The translations under genes and the position numbers were made by a program. From positions 1 to 64,000 of the forward strand of contig NZ_QGEH01000002.1 of NCBI RefSeq assembly GCF_003258515.1: 64,000 nucleotides of DNA. The letters are read 5' to 3'. This document shows, piece by piece, positions 46,344 to 56,121 of this stretch (the stretch's first letter is position 1; each line of letters opens with the position of its first letter). The DNA comes from Marinobacter bohaiensis. Its GTDB lineage: Bacteria; Pseudomonadota; Gammaproteobacteria; Pseudomonadales; Oleiphilaceae. The notes beneath the pieces were generated by a model. The model made no database searches. It was not told the origin of the DNA and worked only from the letters and a program-made list of their open reading frames with translations.

Positions 46344-47201
46344 TCAGAATTTTTCGACGTAGCCCGATGGCAGGGCGATGTCCATGGCAATCGGCAGGTG
46401 ATCGGACACCGGATGGTTTACCACCTCGGCGCGACGGATCTCCAGCGACGGGCTGACCAGGATGTGGTCCAGCGCCCGCTCCGGCCGCCAGCTGGGGAAA
46501 CTGTGGGCGGTCTCCGGCAGCGGCACCAGGTCGGTCTCGGACAGCGGGGTGCGGTTAAGCAGCTGGTCAGCGTGATTGTTCATGTCCCCCATCAGCACCA
46601 CATGCCGGTAGTCGCCGATCAGGTCGCGGATGAAACCAAGCTGACGATGCTGGGCCTGGGCGCTGAGTGACAGGTGCATGATGACCAGCACCAGCGGATC
46701 CGCCGGATCGCCGTAACGGGCAACGATGGCGCCACGCCCCGGAATCAGGGCCGGCAGTTTGTGTTCGGTCACGTCCAGCGGGCGATAGCGGCTCAGCAGC
46801 CCGTTACTGTGCTGGGCCAGGCGCCCCAGATTGCGATTGAGCTGCTGGTACCAGTAGGGAATCTGGGCGGCTTCGGCCAGGTACTGCACCTGGTTGATAA
46901 AGCCGCTGCGCAGGCTGCCGCCATCACACTCCTGCAGCGCCACCACATCGTAGTTGCGCAGCAGGGTGGAGATCTTGTCCAGGTTGTCGTTACGGCGGCG
47001 ATGGGGCAGCACGTGCTGCCAGCTGCGAGTGAGGTAATGGTGGTAGGAGGAGGTGCTGATGCCCACCTGGATGTTGTAGGTGAGCAGCCGGATATGCCGC
47101 TGGGGCTCGAACTCCGGCACGTGTTCCATGCCGGAGCAGGCCCCTTTTGCGTTTTCCTGGCCTACCAGACCGGTAAGCTGCCTGCGGATCCGCTCGTACA
47201 T
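46344..47201 (-). CDS. Endonuclease/exonuclease/phosphatase family protein
   Basis: 285 residues with the EEP fold: LLTYNIQVGI (Asn), VVALQECDGG (metal Glu), GDMNNHADQLL and SDHLPIAMDI (catalytic His). No signal peptide. Substrate (nucleic acid, phosphoinositide or other phosphodiester) is unknown. It sits just downstream of dsbA on the same strand, as the corresponding gene does in P. aeruginosa. Confidence 0.9.
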   Translation of the reverse strand: MYERIRRQLTGLVGQENAKGACSGMEHVPEFEPQRHIRLLTYNIQVGISTSSYHHYLTRSWQHVLPHRRRNDNLDKISTLLRNYDVVALQECDGGSLRSGFINQVQYLAEAAQIPYWYQQLNRNLGRLAQHSNGLLSRYRPLDVTEHKLPALIPGRGAIVARYGDPADPLVLVIMHLSLSAQAQHRQLGFIRDLIGDYRHVVLMGDMNNHADQLLNRTPLSETDLVPLPETAHSFPSWRPERALDHILVSPSLEIRRAEVVNHPVSDHLPIAMDIALPSGYVEKF

Positions 47202-47236
47202 ACCCTGCTAACCCTTCAGCCCCTTGATCGGCGGCC

Positions 47237-47869
47237 TCAGTTTGCGTTGCGCTCCTTCTCGACCAGGTAATCGATTACCTTGATCATGTTCTCGTGGCTC
47301 CCGGCCATGGAAGCGGTGACCTTGTATTTACCATTAACAATCATAGTCGGAACCCCGGTGATGCGGGCCGCGCGGACAAAGGATTGGGCCTGCTGCATCT
47401 TGGCGTTGACGCCGAAGCTGTTGAACGTCTTCACGAAACGGTCCTTGTCCACACCGTAATCGGTCAGGAACTCGCCAATGTCTTCAGCCGAGGTCAGGCG
47501 TTTGTGATCCCGCGCCAGGGCGTCAAACATCGCGTCGTGCGTCTTGCTCAACACGTCCAGGGCCTGGGTGGTGTAGAACGCCCGGGCATGAACTTCCCAC
47601 AGGCGCCCCAGGGCGGCCGGCACCAGCACAAAATCCACGTCGCTGGGCTTCTGGGCCGCCCAGTTTTCGATCAGCGGTTTGAACGCGTAGCAATGGGGGC
47701 AGCCGTACCAGAAAACTTCGGTGACTTCGATGTGGTCAGGGTTGCGGGTGGGGATGGGGCTATCCAGACGTTGATAATCCTTGCCTTCCTGCCATTCCGC
47801 CGCCTGCACCGTTGCCGCCAGGGGCAGGAGCAGCAGCGCACAAAGCCAGCCTTTCCAGAATTTCGACAT
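47237..47869 (-). CDS. dsbA: Thiol:disulphide interchange protein DsbA
   Basis: 210 residues: a signal peptide (LCALLLLPLAATVQA), the active-site VFWYGCPHCYAF (CPHC) and the cis-Pro loop ITGVPTMIVNGKY. Introduces disulphides into exported proteins; the tannase lipoprotein and T6SS or surface proteins are plausible clients. Downstream of cytochrome c4 and upstream of the endonuclease/phosphatase gene. Confidence 0.96.
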   Translation of the reverse strand: MSKFWKGWLCALLLLPLAATVQAAEWQEGKDYQRLDSPIPTRNPDHIEVTEVFWYGCPHCYAFKPLIENWAAQKPSDVDFVLVPAALGRLWEVHARAFYTTQALDVLSKTHDAMFDALARDHKRLTSAEDIGEFLTDYGVDKDRFVKTFNSFGVNAKMQQAQSFVRAARITGVPTMIVNGKYKVTASMAGSHENMIKVIDYLVEKERNAN

Positions 47870-48003
47870 TATTTACTCCTGAGTAGATTTTCGCAGGACC
47901 TGTGACCCCGGACCTGCGCGAAAGTTCGAGCCACGTCGGTCGGCGGCCTTCGCAAACCCGCATTATTGCGACTCGATCCGGCCCACGCAACGTCGCCACC
48001 AAC

Positions 48004-48030
48004 AAAAAACCCTCGCCAAAGCGAGGGTTT
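48004..48030 (-). terminator. Rho-independent terminator after cytochrome c4
   Basis: On the minus strand CCCTCGC and GCGAGGG (48010-48016 with 48021-48027) form a stem with a 4-nt loop followed by TTTTTT. It lies between the cytochrome gene and dsbA, so dsbA needs its own promoter or read-through. Confidence 0.92.
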
Positions 48031-48049
48031 CCATGATGCCCGGGACCGG

Positions 48050-48658
48050 TCAGTGCAGGCCTGAAACGTAGCTGGCCACCGCCCTGATTTCGTCATCGGT
48101 CAGACGCGAGGCCACGTCCACCATGATCTGACTCATACTGCCGGTGTTACGCTCGCCGCCACGATAGGCCTCGAGCTGCTGGATCACGTATTCCGGGTGC
48201 TGGCCGCTGAGGCGCGGGAAACCGCCCGGCTCGTTGCCCATGCCCTGCGGGCTGTGACAGCCGGCACACGCGGGAACCCCGCTGGCCAGGTTGCCGCCGC
48301 GGTAAAGCTGCTCACCGCGCGCCACCAGTTCGGGATCGGCCTTGCCAATGGGCGTCTGCTGCTGATCGTAATACGCGGCCAGATCCTGCAGATCCTGCTC
48401 GGACATGCCATCCAGCAGGCCGGTCATCTCAGCGATTGGACGATCGCCGGACTTGATGTGTTGCAACTGTCGATAGAGGTAAGCTTCGCCCAGCCCCGAA
48501 AGCTTGGGGTAAGCCGGCTGGATCGGCGCCGCTCCGGACTGGCCGTGGCAACTGGCGCATACGGCCGCCTTGGATTCACCGGCCTGCGGATCACCATCGG
48601 CGTATGCCGACGCCACCAGGCCCCATCCCAGAAAAACCGCCGCGATCCATTGTTTCAT
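48050..48658 (-). CDS. Cytochrome c4 (di-haem)
   Basis: 202 residues with a signal peptide (WIAAVFLGWGLVASAYA) and two CXXCH haem sites, CASCHG and CAGCHS, each in a cytochrome c lobe with Met ligands expected downstream. A periplasmic electron carrier, usually donating to cbb3-type oxidases. In P. aeruginosa cc4 is the neighbour of dsbA, as here. The gene is divergent from yihA. Confidence 0.94.
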   Translation of the reverse strand: MKQWIAAVFLGWGLVASAYADGDPQAGESKAAVCASCHGQSGAAPIQPAYPKLSGLGEAYLYRQLQHIKSGDRPIAEMTGLLDGMSEQDLQDLAAYYDQQQTPIGKADPELVARGEQLYRGGNLASGVPACAGCHSPQGMGNEPGGFPRLSGQHPEYVIQQLEAYRGGERNTGSMSQIMVDVASRLTDDEIRAVASYVSGLH

Positions 48659-48734
48659 GCTCGCCCCGCTCTCAATCAGATTATTCGGATTCTTATCGTG
48701 GCCCGGTCGTCGGATGGCCCGCCGTTACCGGCCC

Positions 48735-48763
48735 TTGGCCCGCTTTTGCTGTGGTACTATACA
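48735..48763 (+). promoter_or_regulatory. Candidate promoter of yihA
   Basis: TTGGCC (48735-48740), 17-base spacer, TATACA (48758-48763), about 105 bases upstream of the yihA start. Confidence 0.55.
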
Positions 48764-48870
48764 TTAGTTCCTAGGCAGGCTCTGTTCAATTCCCTAGTTA
48801 TTCTAGTGACTTTGCGCGAGTTTGCCCGTCCGTACCCGCCCACATTCATCCACAGGGAAGCCGTTAGACC

Positions 48871-49530
48871 GTGCCCGAGTCGACCGCCGGCGATGCCGCA
48901 GCCAAACCGATTGCCTACAACAGCGCCCGATTCCTGACCAGCGCCTCAAAGGTGGCCGAGTGCCCCGCCGATGAGGGCAGCGAGGTGGCGTTCGCCGGCC
49001 GTTCCAACGCCGGCAAGTCCAGCGCCATCAACGCCATTACGGTCAACAGCAAGCTGGCCCGCACCAGTAAGACCCCTGGCCGCACCCGACTGATCAACTT
49101 TTTCACGCTGAACCGCCCCGGCTGCCGGCTGGTGGACCTGCCGGGCTACGGCTACGCCAAGGTGGCCAAGGACATGCAGGATGACTGGCAGCAGCATCTG
49201 GACGATTACCTGTCCCGCCGCGAATGCCTGCGCGGCCTGGTGCTGGTGATGGACATCCGCCACCCGCTGCAGGATTTCGACCGCATGATGATCGAGTGGT
49301 GCGAACACAGCGGGCTGCCGCTGATGATCCTCGCCACCAAAGCGGACAAGCTGAAATCCGGGCAGGCCAAACAGGCCATGCTCAGGATCCGCAAGGCGCT
49401 GGAAGGACTTGAGTGCGTGGAGCACCTGATCCAGTTTTCCGCCCTCAAGAAGCAGGGCCTGGACACGGCCCGCGACGCCCTGACCGGCTGGCTGGAGTCG
49501 GAGCCGCACGAGATTACGGTGGCGCCCTGA
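48871..49530 (+). CDS. yihA: Ribosome biogenesis GTP-binding protein YihA/YsxC (EngB)
   Basis: 219 residues with the TRAFAC GTPase motifs: P-loop GRSNAGKSS, the G2/G3 region [11 protein letters not shown] and [15 protein letters not shown] (G4) and SALKKQG (G5). Needed for 50S subunit assembly. GTG start at 48871 after GAAGCCGTTAGACC; family alignment begins around IAYNSARF. Divergent from cytochrome c4, as in pseudomonads. Confidence 0.95.
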   Translation: MPESTAGDAAAKPIAYNSARFLTSASKVAECPADEGSEVAFAGRSNAGKSSAINAITVNSKLARTSKTPGRTRLINFFTLNRPGCRLVDLPGYGYAKVAKDMQDDWQQHLDDYLSRRECLRGLVLVMDIRHPLQDFDRMMIEWCEHSGLPLMILATKADKLKSGQAKQAMLRIRKALEGLECVEHLIQFSALKKQGLDTARDALTGWLESEPHEITVAP

Positions 49531-49833
49531 GGCCGCCCCGGCAAAACGGCCTGAATATCGTTGCCATGGTCTGGAAGATGGGTAGACGGGCACCTGACGG
49601 CGCCTCCGAAGCTGAAGCTTCGGCTACATTTTTGGGGAATGCATCGGGGAAAGGGGTATTACCCAGACACTTCAAGGCCGGAAAAAAAGCTCCCGGCTTG
49701 CAGGAGCCGGGAGAACGTCAGGGTTTTGCTTTCAGCTAAAACCTGAGCTTGGCGCTCAGGAAGACGCAACCAGTAATCCGTTCTGGTCCACGCCTACCCT
49801 ATACGACACCCCTTCCATCCTTGAGTTCCTGAA
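49531..49833. other. Intergenic region between yihA and the TetR gene
   Basis: About 300 bases without a credible gene. It holds the minus-strand terminator at 49681-49713 and a second small inverted repeat (GGTTTT with AAAACC near 49721-49743). Confidence 0.55.
49681..49713 (-). terminator. Rho-independent terminator of the TetR gene
   Basis: CTCCCGGCT (49690-49698) and AGCCGGGAG (49705-49713) form a perfect 9-bp stem; on the minus strand it is followed by seven T. It lies about 120 bases after the TetR stop. Confidence 0.85.
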
Positions 49834-50538
49834 TTATTCGCTCGCTTGCGTCCGTAATAACCCCGACATGAGACCGTCGCCCGGCACGGCACTCAGCAGG
49901 GCCGGCCGGTAGCGTTCGCGGATGGCCATGACATCCCGGTAGTAAGGCTCACGCAGGTAGGGCATTTCCAGGGTCAGCACCTGGTAGATGCCCTGCTTGA
50001 GCTGATCGCGGGTGATGCTGTCGTAGGCTTCGCTGGCGTGCGCGGTTTTCAGGAACGCCATCCAACTGGTGATTACCAGCCAGACATTCAGGGCCATGGC
50101 CTCTTTCAGCGCTTCGGTCTGCACTTCGAACAGACCGCCGTCGGTCAGGCCCGAGAAGATACGGCGAATAGCGTCCAGACAGCGGGTGGTGAAATCCCGG
50201 TAGTCCTCCCGCAGGCGTTCGTCGTTGTCCAGCAGGAATTCCAGGTCACGGTGCAGGAATCGGTAGCTCCAGAGACCGTCGAACACCGACTCCAGGTAGA
50301 ACATCATGTCGTCCAGGCCCAACGGCCGGTCGTCGGGAATCTCCAGGTAATAGTTCACCAGCTTTTCGTACTCCTGGAAGATCTCGTAGATGATGTCCGA
50401 CTTGTTGCGGAAGTGGTAATAGAGGTTGCCCGGCGATATGCCCAGGTGGGCGGCGATGTGGTTGGTCGTGACGTTGCGTTCGCCACGCTCGTTGAACAGT
50501 TCCAGACTGGTCAGCAGGATCTTGTCGCGTGTTTTCAT
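49834..50538 (-). CDS. TetR-family transcription regulator divergent from the aldehyde dehydrogenase
   Basis: 234 residues with a typical N-terminal HTH (RDKILLTSLELFNERG, TTNHIAAHLGISPGNLYYHF, NKSDIIYEIF). The ligand domain is DUF6-like unassigned. MKTRDKIL at 50538 is the only sensible start; the frame is open upstream but crosses the regulatory region. It very probably controls the divergent coniferyl aldehyde dehydrogenase through the palindrome at 50661-50676; the same pairing occurs at PA0366/PA0367 in P. aeruginosa. Confidence 0.9.
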   Translation of the reverse strand: MKTRDKILLTSLELFNERGERNVTTNHIAAHLGISPGNLYYHFRNKSDIIYEIFQEYEKLVNYYLEIPDDRPLGLDDMMFYLESVFDGLWSYRFLHRDLEFLLDNDERLREDYRDFTTRCLDAIRRIFSGLTDGGLFEVQTEALKEAMALNVWLVITSWMAFLKTAHASEAYDSITRDQLKQGIYQVLTLEMPYLREPYYRDVMAIRERYRPALLSAVPGDGLMSGLLRTQASE

Positions 50539-50651
50539 ACAGCAGGCTTTTTGTCTTATGTAACAGGCCGTTGGCGAATGTCGGCCGACCGGGAAATCCA
50601 CCCCGTCAAACCCCAGCCAGGCAGTCTGGCCCGAACGGCCAGCCACCACCC

Positions 50652-50680
50652 TTGACTCCCTAGAGTATATACTCTAATAA
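50652..50680 (+). promoter_or_regulatory. Promoter of the aldehyde dehydrogenase gene
   Basis: TTGACT (50652-50657), 17-base spacer, TAATAA (50675-50680). The spacer is almost entirely the TetR palindrome, so regulator and RNA polymerase should exclude each other (inference). Confidence 0.7.
50661..50676. promoter_or_regulatory. Palindromic operator between TetR and aldehyde dehydrogenase genes
   Basis: TAGAGTATATACTCTA is a perfect 16-bp palindrome of the size TetR-family dimers bind. Confidence 0.85.
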
Positions 50681-50822
50681 TAACCCCAACCACAAATCGA
50701 ATAATTTTTGAACACCCAACCATGGCCGCTTCGGCTGCCCTGACAACGCCGTCACACCCGTCTCCAGGCTTCAAGGGGAACGTGCAATCGGCAACGGGCC
50801 GGAGTCGTGCGAGGAGACAACC

Positions 50823-52268
50823 ATGACTGCGAACGTCGTTCACCTGACCGAAAGCAAGAAGCAGATCCAGCAGACGGCGCGAATTTTCGAGGAGCAGCGC
50901 CAGGCGTTTCGCCGTAATCCCGATCCGTCCCTGACCGAGCGCCGCGAAAACCTCAAGCGTCTCAAGCGCCTGCTGCTGGACAACGAAGACCGCCTGATCG
51001 AGGCCGTGGACCGCGACTTCAGCTGCCGCTCCGCCGACGAAACCCGGATTGCCGAGCAGATGCCGAGCGTGCAGGGCATCAACTACGCCCTCAAACATCT
51101 GGCGGAGTGGATGAAGCCCTCCCGCCGCAGCGTTTCCATGCTGTTCCAGCCGGCCAGCAACAAGGTGCACTACCAGCCGGTTGGTGTGGTGGGCATCATC
51201 GTGCCCTGGAACTACCCGCTGATGCTATCCATGGGACCGCTCACCGCCGCCCTGGCCGCCGGCAACCGGGCGATGATCAAGATGTCCGAGTTCACGCCGC
51301 ATTTCTCGGCCCTGATCAAGGAGCTGATCGAGGACCGCTTTCCCCAGGATCTGGTCAGCGTGATCAACGGCGACGCCGACGTGGCCGCCGACTTCACTAC
51401 CCGCCCTTTCGATCATCTGCTGTTCACCGGTTCCACCGCGGTGGGCCGCCACGTGATGCGGGCGGCGGCGGAGAACCTGACGCCGGTCACCCTGGAGCTG
51501 GGCGGCAAGTCGCCGGCGATCGTTTCCGACGACGTCCCCATGCGCGACGCCACCGAGCGGCTGGCCTTCGGCAAGGCGGTCAACGCCGGCCAGACCTGCG
51601 TGGCCCCGGATTACGTGCTGTGCCCGGCGGACCGGCTGCAGACCTTCATCGACGAGTTCCGTACCCGGCTGGCCAGCATGTACCCGACGCTGCGGGACAA
51701 TAACGACTACACCGCCATCATCAACGAGCGTCACTACCAGCGCCTCAACGGCCTGCTGGAGGACGGCCGCAGCAAAGGGGCGAAAATCGTCGAGATCAAC
51801 CCCGCGGCGGAGAACCTGGGGGACGGCGGCCGCAAGATGGCCATGCACCTGGTGCTGAACCCGACCGAAGACATGCGGGTGATGCAGGAGGAGATCTTCG
51901 GCCCGATCCTGCCGGTGGTCACCTACGCCAGCCTCGACCAGGCCCTGGACTACATCAACGACCGCCCACGCCCACTGGCCCTGTATTACTTCGGCTACGA
52001 AAAGGATGCCCAGGACTACGTGACCCGCAACACCCACGCCGGCGGCATGTGCATCAACGACACCCTGATGCACGTGGCCCAGGACGACCTGCCCTTCGGC
52101 GGGGTCGGCGAATCCGGCATGGGCCACTACCACGGCAAGGAAGGCTTCCTGACCTTCTCCCACGCCAAGTCGGTATACAGCCGCCAGCGCATCAACAGCG
52201 GCCGTTTCGTGTACCCGCCCTACAACACGCCGTTCCACAAGATGGTGTACCGGATGTTCATCCGCTGA
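50823..52268 (+). CDS. Coniferyl-aldehyde dehydrogenase-type aldehyde dehydrogenase
   Basis: 481 residues of the ALDH superfamily: GIIVPWNYPL, FTGSTAVGRHV, TLELGGKSPAIV (general-base Glu) and NAGQTCVAPDYVL (catalytic Cys), ending SPFxPPYN-like PPYNTPFH. The short C-terminus and the match to CalB-type enzymes suggest oxidation of aromatic or long-chain aldehydes with NAD(P). A GGAG lies before the ATG. Transcribed from the operator-bearing promoter upstream; a hairpin follows. Confidence 0.9.
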   Translation: MTANVVHLTESKKQIQQTARIFEEQRQAFRRNPDPSLTERRENLKRLKRLLLDNEDRLIEAVDRDFSCRSADETRIAEQMPSVQGINYALKHLAEWMKPSRRSVSMLFQPASNKVHYQPVGVVGIIVPWNYPLMLSMGPLTAALAAGNRAMIKMSEFTPHFSALIKELIEDRFPQDLVSVINGDADVAADFTTRPFDHLLFTGSTAVGRHVMRAAAENLTPVTLELGGKSPAIVSDDVPMRDATERLAFGKAVNAGQTCVAPDYVLCPADRLQTFIDEFRTRLASMYPTLRDNNDYTAIINERHYQRLNGLLEDGRSKGAKIVEINPAAENLGDGGRKMAMHLVLNPTEDMRVMQEEIFGPILPVVTYASLDQALDYINDRPRPLALYYFGYEKDAQDYVTRNTHAGGMCINDTLMHVAQDDLPFGGVGESGMGHYHGKEGFLTFSHAKSVYSRQRINSGRFVYPPYNTPFHKMVYRMFIR

Positions 52269-52286
52269 TAGCGGTAGCCGGATCGG

Positions 52287-52309
52287 GGCTGCGCCACCAT
52301 GGCGCAGCC
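52287..52309 (+). terminator. Hairpin after the aldehyde dehydrogenase gene
   Basis: GGCTGCGCC (52287-52295) and GGCGCAGCC (52301-52309) form a perfect 9-bp stem with a 5-nt loop. No clear T-tract follows, so read-through into coaD is possible. Confidence 0.6.
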
Positions 52310-52335
52310 TGCACCTGATTTGAACAGCCCTGTAA

Positions 52336-52863
<528 letters not shown>

Positions 52864-52910
52864 TGCGTCAGGCGCCGGGCTGACTCACCGTCTCCCGGGC
52901 GTTTGGGTAA

Positions 52911-53087
52911 AATGACGCCATTACGCCGGGCGACGGGATCTGCGTCATCCATCCCGGCAAGTGCACCGAGTGCGTCGGTCACCATGATGAACCACACTGT
53001 CAGCAGGTGTTTCCGGTGAACGGCATTCCGCTCGACCTGGCGCACCAGGAATCCCAATCGGAACGGATGGACTCAACCATCGACTGA
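52911..53087 (+). pseudogene. Decayed 2[4Fe-4S] ferredoxin (Fdx1/YfhL-type) remnant
   Basis: The open frame reads DAITPGDGICVIHPGKC, then TECVGHHDEPHCQQVFPVNG, matching the C-terminal half of the ferredoxin that follows coaD in Pseudomonas. An in-frame TAA sits at 52908-52910, there is no start codon and no RBS. The first cluster motif is missing altogether, and of the second cluster only three cysteines remain: VCP has become VFP, and a further Cys has become Gly. It cannot bind two clusters. It lies between coaD and ggt exactly where the intact gene is expected. Confidence 0.85.
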
Positions 53088-53100
53088 CAGGAGCCTGATC

Positions 53101-54822
53101 ATGATGGCACGGACGCCCGGAACCCCCTTTCTTCTCACGGTATTGCTGCTTCTGGGTGGCTGCGCCACCACCTTCCCGCCCGGCGCCAGTGATACCGACA
53201 CCCGTGCCGTTGCCAGCGCCCATCCCCTGGCCACCGAGGCCGGCCTGGACGCTCTCCGCAACGGGGGCAACGCCTTTGATGCGGCGGTGGCCACCGCCGC
53301 GGTGCTGGCTGTCGTGGAACCCTACAGCGCGGGCATGGGCGGCGGCGGTTTCTGGCTCCTACAGGAGGGCGACGGCACCACCCGCTTCGTCGACGCCCGG
53401 GAGAAAGCCCCCGCCGCCAGCACCCGCACCATGTACCTGGACACCGACGGCAACGTCCACCCCGACAAGCTGTCCATCAACGGCCCCATGGCCGCCGGCA
53501 TCCCCGGCCAGCCCGGTGCCTTCGTCCACATCAGCGAACGCTACGGCCAGCGGCCATTACAGGCCAACCTGCAGGCCGCCATCGACCTGGCCCGCAATGG
53601 TTTCCCGGTGGACGAGCGCTACCAGGACCTGGCCCGCTGGCGCCTCGACATCATGCAGCGCTATGCCGCCACCCGGGACACCTTCCTGCAGAACGGCCAG
53701 GTCCCGGCACTGGGCACGCTGATCCGCCAGCCGGCCCTGGCCAACACCCTGCAGACCCTCGCCGACCGGGGTTGGGACGGCTTCTACGACGGCCCCGTGG
53801 CGCGCCGGCTGGTGGACGATGTACGCGCGGCCGGCGGCATCTGGCAGTTGCAGGATCTGCGCGACTACACCGTCGAGGAACGCGAGCCGGTGGTGATCCA
53901 CTACGGCGACGCCACCGTCTGGAGCGCGCCGCCGCCCTCCTCCGGCGGCATCGCCCTGGCCCAGATGTTCGGCATGATGACCCAGCGCCCGTTCGGGGAC
54001 GTGTTCAGCACGGACGATGCGCTGTCCCGCGTCCAGTACCGTGTGGAGGTGATGCGCCGGGCCTACCGCGACCGCGCGGTCTACCTGGGGGACCCGGATT
54101 ACACCGACATCCCGGTCGACCACCTGCTCGACCCGGCCTACCTGAATCGGCTCATGGCCGGCGTCGATCCCGACCGGGCCACTCCCAGCACCGCCCTCGA
54201 CGGCGTCCCCAGCGCCGGCACCCACACCACGCACCTGTCGGTAATGGACGCCGCCGGCCGTAAGGTCAGCGCCACCCTGAGCATCAACCTGCCGTTCGGC
54301 TCCGGCTTCCTGTCCGGCGCCACCGGTGTGCTGCTCAACAATGAGATGGACGATTTTGCCATGAAACCCGGCGTGCCTAACGCCTACGGTCTGGTGGGCG
54401 GCGAGGCCAACAGCATTGAGCCCGGCAAACGACCGCTGTCGAGCATGACGCCGAGTATCCTGCAGTCCGGCGACCGTACCGCCATCATCGGCACGCCGGG
54501 CGGCAGCCGCATCATCACCATGGTGTACCTGGGCCTGCTGGACGTGATGGCCGGCCGCGACGCCGACGCCATCGTGGGCGCGCCGCGCTATCACCACCAA
54601 TACCTGCCGGACGTCATCCAGCACGAACCGGATACGTTTACCGCGGACCAGAAGGCGGCCCTGACGGCCAAGGGTTATGAGCTCAAGGATGTGGGGCGCC
54701 GCTACGGCAATATGCAGCTGATCCTGCGGGATCGGGAGAGCGGAGAGGTCAGCGCCGCGGCCGACCCCAGGGGGATCGGCGCGGCCAGGGTGGAAGCCGC
54801 CGATACGGAGACCGGCGGCTAG
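53101..54822 (+). CDS. ggt: Gamma-glutamyltransferase (lipoprotein form)
   Basis: 573 residues with a lipoprotein signal (LLLLGGC, Cys21), so probably membrane-anchored on the periplasmic side. GGT signatures: GGNAFDAAVATAAVLAVVEP, GMGGGGFW, DAREKAP, and the self-cleavage/catalytic site AGTH-TTHLSVMD with Thr376 as nucleophile, followed by GSGFLSGATGVLLNNEMDDF and GTPGGSRI. Cleaves gamma-glutamyl bonds of glutathione and other peptides. The stop codon TAG sits inside a GGCGGCTAGCCGCC palindrome and is only six bases from the convergent DUF945 gene. Confidence 0.95.
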   Translation: MMARTPGTPFLLTVLLLLGGCATTFPPGASDTDTRAVASAHPLATEAGLDALRNGGNAFDAAVATAAVLAVVEPYSAGMGGGGFWLLQEGDGTTRFVDAREKAPAASTRTMYLDTDGNVHPDKLSINGPMAAGIPGQPGAFVHISERYGQRPLQANLQAAIDLARNGFPVDERYQDLARWRLDIMQRYAATRDTFLQNGQVPALGTLIRQPALANTLQTLADRGWDGFYDGPVARRLVDDVRAAGGIWQLQDLRDYTVEEREPVVIHYGDATVWSAPPPSSGGIALAQMFGMMTQRPFGDVFSTDDALSRVQYRVEVMRRAYRDRAVYLGDPDYTDIPVDHLLDPAYLNRLMAGVDPDRATPSTALDGVPSAGTHTTHLSVMDAAGRKVSATLSINLPFGSGFLSGATGVLLNNEMDDFAMKPGVPNAYGLVGGEANSIEPGKRPLSSMTPSILQSGDRTAIIGTPGGSRIITMVYLGLLDVMAGRDADAIVGAPRYHHQYLPDVIQHEPDTFTADQKAALTAKGYELKDVGRRYGNMQLILRDRESGEVSAAADPRGIGAARVEAADTETGG

Positions 54823-54828
54823 CCGCCA

Positions 54829-56121
54829 TCAGAGCAGCGGCGGAATCGGCATTTCCCGGCCGTTCAGGTTGACGGCCATGTCCGCCACCTCGGCCTCGAT
54901 ACGATAACGGTCGCCATCCCGGGTCAGGATACCCTGTTGAACCAGGTTCTCCAGGTTGGCGGCCATTTCCGGCTCCGACTGGAACAGCGCCACCGGGGCG
55001 GACAGGTCGAGTTCGCCGGTCAGCTGCTGCACGATCAGCGGCATGTCCGCGCGCTGGTCGGCCGGCACGGCCGGATGAGACAGCTTCCAGTGGCCGGTGA
55101 TGTCGCCGTCCGCCGATTTCAGGTCGATGGTCGGCATGCCGATGGTCAGACCGGCCGCGGCGACGCCCTTGGCGGCCTGACTGAACTTCTGCATCAGCAT
55201 CATCTGCTGTTGGAACAGGGCTTGCTGGGTCATGTTGGGATCCGGCTGCGCCTGCAGCATCTGGATTTCCGTAGCCACCGACTGGAACCGGGTCCAGGCC
55301 GCCACGTCCAGGTTGTCCAGCGCAATATCCACGCGATGCGGGCCGTAGCTGTCGTCGCCGACGCTCACCTCGTCCAGCAGGAACGACGCCTCCGACGACA
55401 GCTTGGTGTCATCCTTCTCGGGACGGGTGTCGCTGGTCACGGTCAGCCCTTCCAGGTGCACCGGTGCCTGGTCCCCGTCCACCAGATCCATACTGGCGAT
55501 GGTCATCTCCACGTCGCCGGACCACAGGCTGTCCGCCACACGCTGGGCTTCCTGGGTCAGCTCGAAGTCATCCAGGCTGGCGCGCATCCCGCCGCTGCGC
55601 AGGATCACGCCCGGCCAGCGCACGTTGGCCTCCACGTGATCGCCGGCGTCGGTGATCTTGGCCCAGCCGTACGCTTCGGTGGTGTTGAGGGTCTCGCCGG
55701 TGGCGTCGTCCACCAGATCAATGGCCGGCACGTTGAAGTCCGCCTCCAGGGTGCCCCACAGCCAGCTCTTGATGCGCAGATTGGGCAACTCATCCGGGAA
55801 CAGGGCGGTCAGGGTTTCGCCTTCGCGGACCGGCTCCAGGTTCACGCTGCTGCTGAGCACGCCGTGAGTGGCCTCGCCGTTGAACGCCAGACGGTGAACC
55901 TCACCGGTGTCCGGGTCAGTGACCTCCGCGTAGCCGGCCAGGTCGGCGCCGAAGTAGTGGCGCTCATAAGTCTCTGTCACCACCGTGGCAATGGGCTGAT
56001 CGCTGTTAAAGCGGGCGACCGCGTTCTGCCACTGCTGTTCAGTGGCCACGCCGACACCGTAGGGCGCTGCGAGAATAACGACGACCAGCACCACGGCCCC
56101 GGCCAAAATCCATTTTTTCAT
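54829..56121 (-). CDS. DUF945 (YdgA-like) family protein
   Basis: 430 residues with an N-terminal anchor (MKKWILAGAVVLVVVILAA) and the DUF945 pattern: GVATEQQWQNAV, ETYERHYFGADLAGYAEV, LNGEATHGVLSS and a C-terminal VNLNGREMPIPPL. Periplasmic side; function unknown. Its start overlaps the btuF-like stop by 4 bases (ATGA type), indicating translational coupling. Confidence 0.88.
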   Translation of the reverse strand: MKKWILAGAVVLVVVILAAPYGVGVATEQQWQNAVARFNSDQPIATVVTETYERHYFGADLAGYAEVTDPDTGEVHRLAFNGEATHGVLSSSVNLEPVREGETLTALFPDELPNLRIKSWLWGTLEADFNVPAIDLVDDATGETLNTTEAYGWAKITDAGDHVEANVRWPGVILRSGGMRASLDDFELTQEAQRVADSLWSGDVEMTIASMDLVDGDQAPVHLEGLTVTSDTRPEKDDTKLSSEASFLLDEVSVGDDSYGPHRVDIALDNLDVAAWTRFQSVATEIQMLQAQPDPNMTQQALFQQQMMLMQKFSQAAKGVAAAGLTIGMPTIDLKSADGDITGHWKLSHPAVPADQRADMPLIVQQLTGELDLSAPVALFQSEPEMAANLENLVQQGILTRDGDRYRIEAEVADMAVNLNGREMPIPPLL

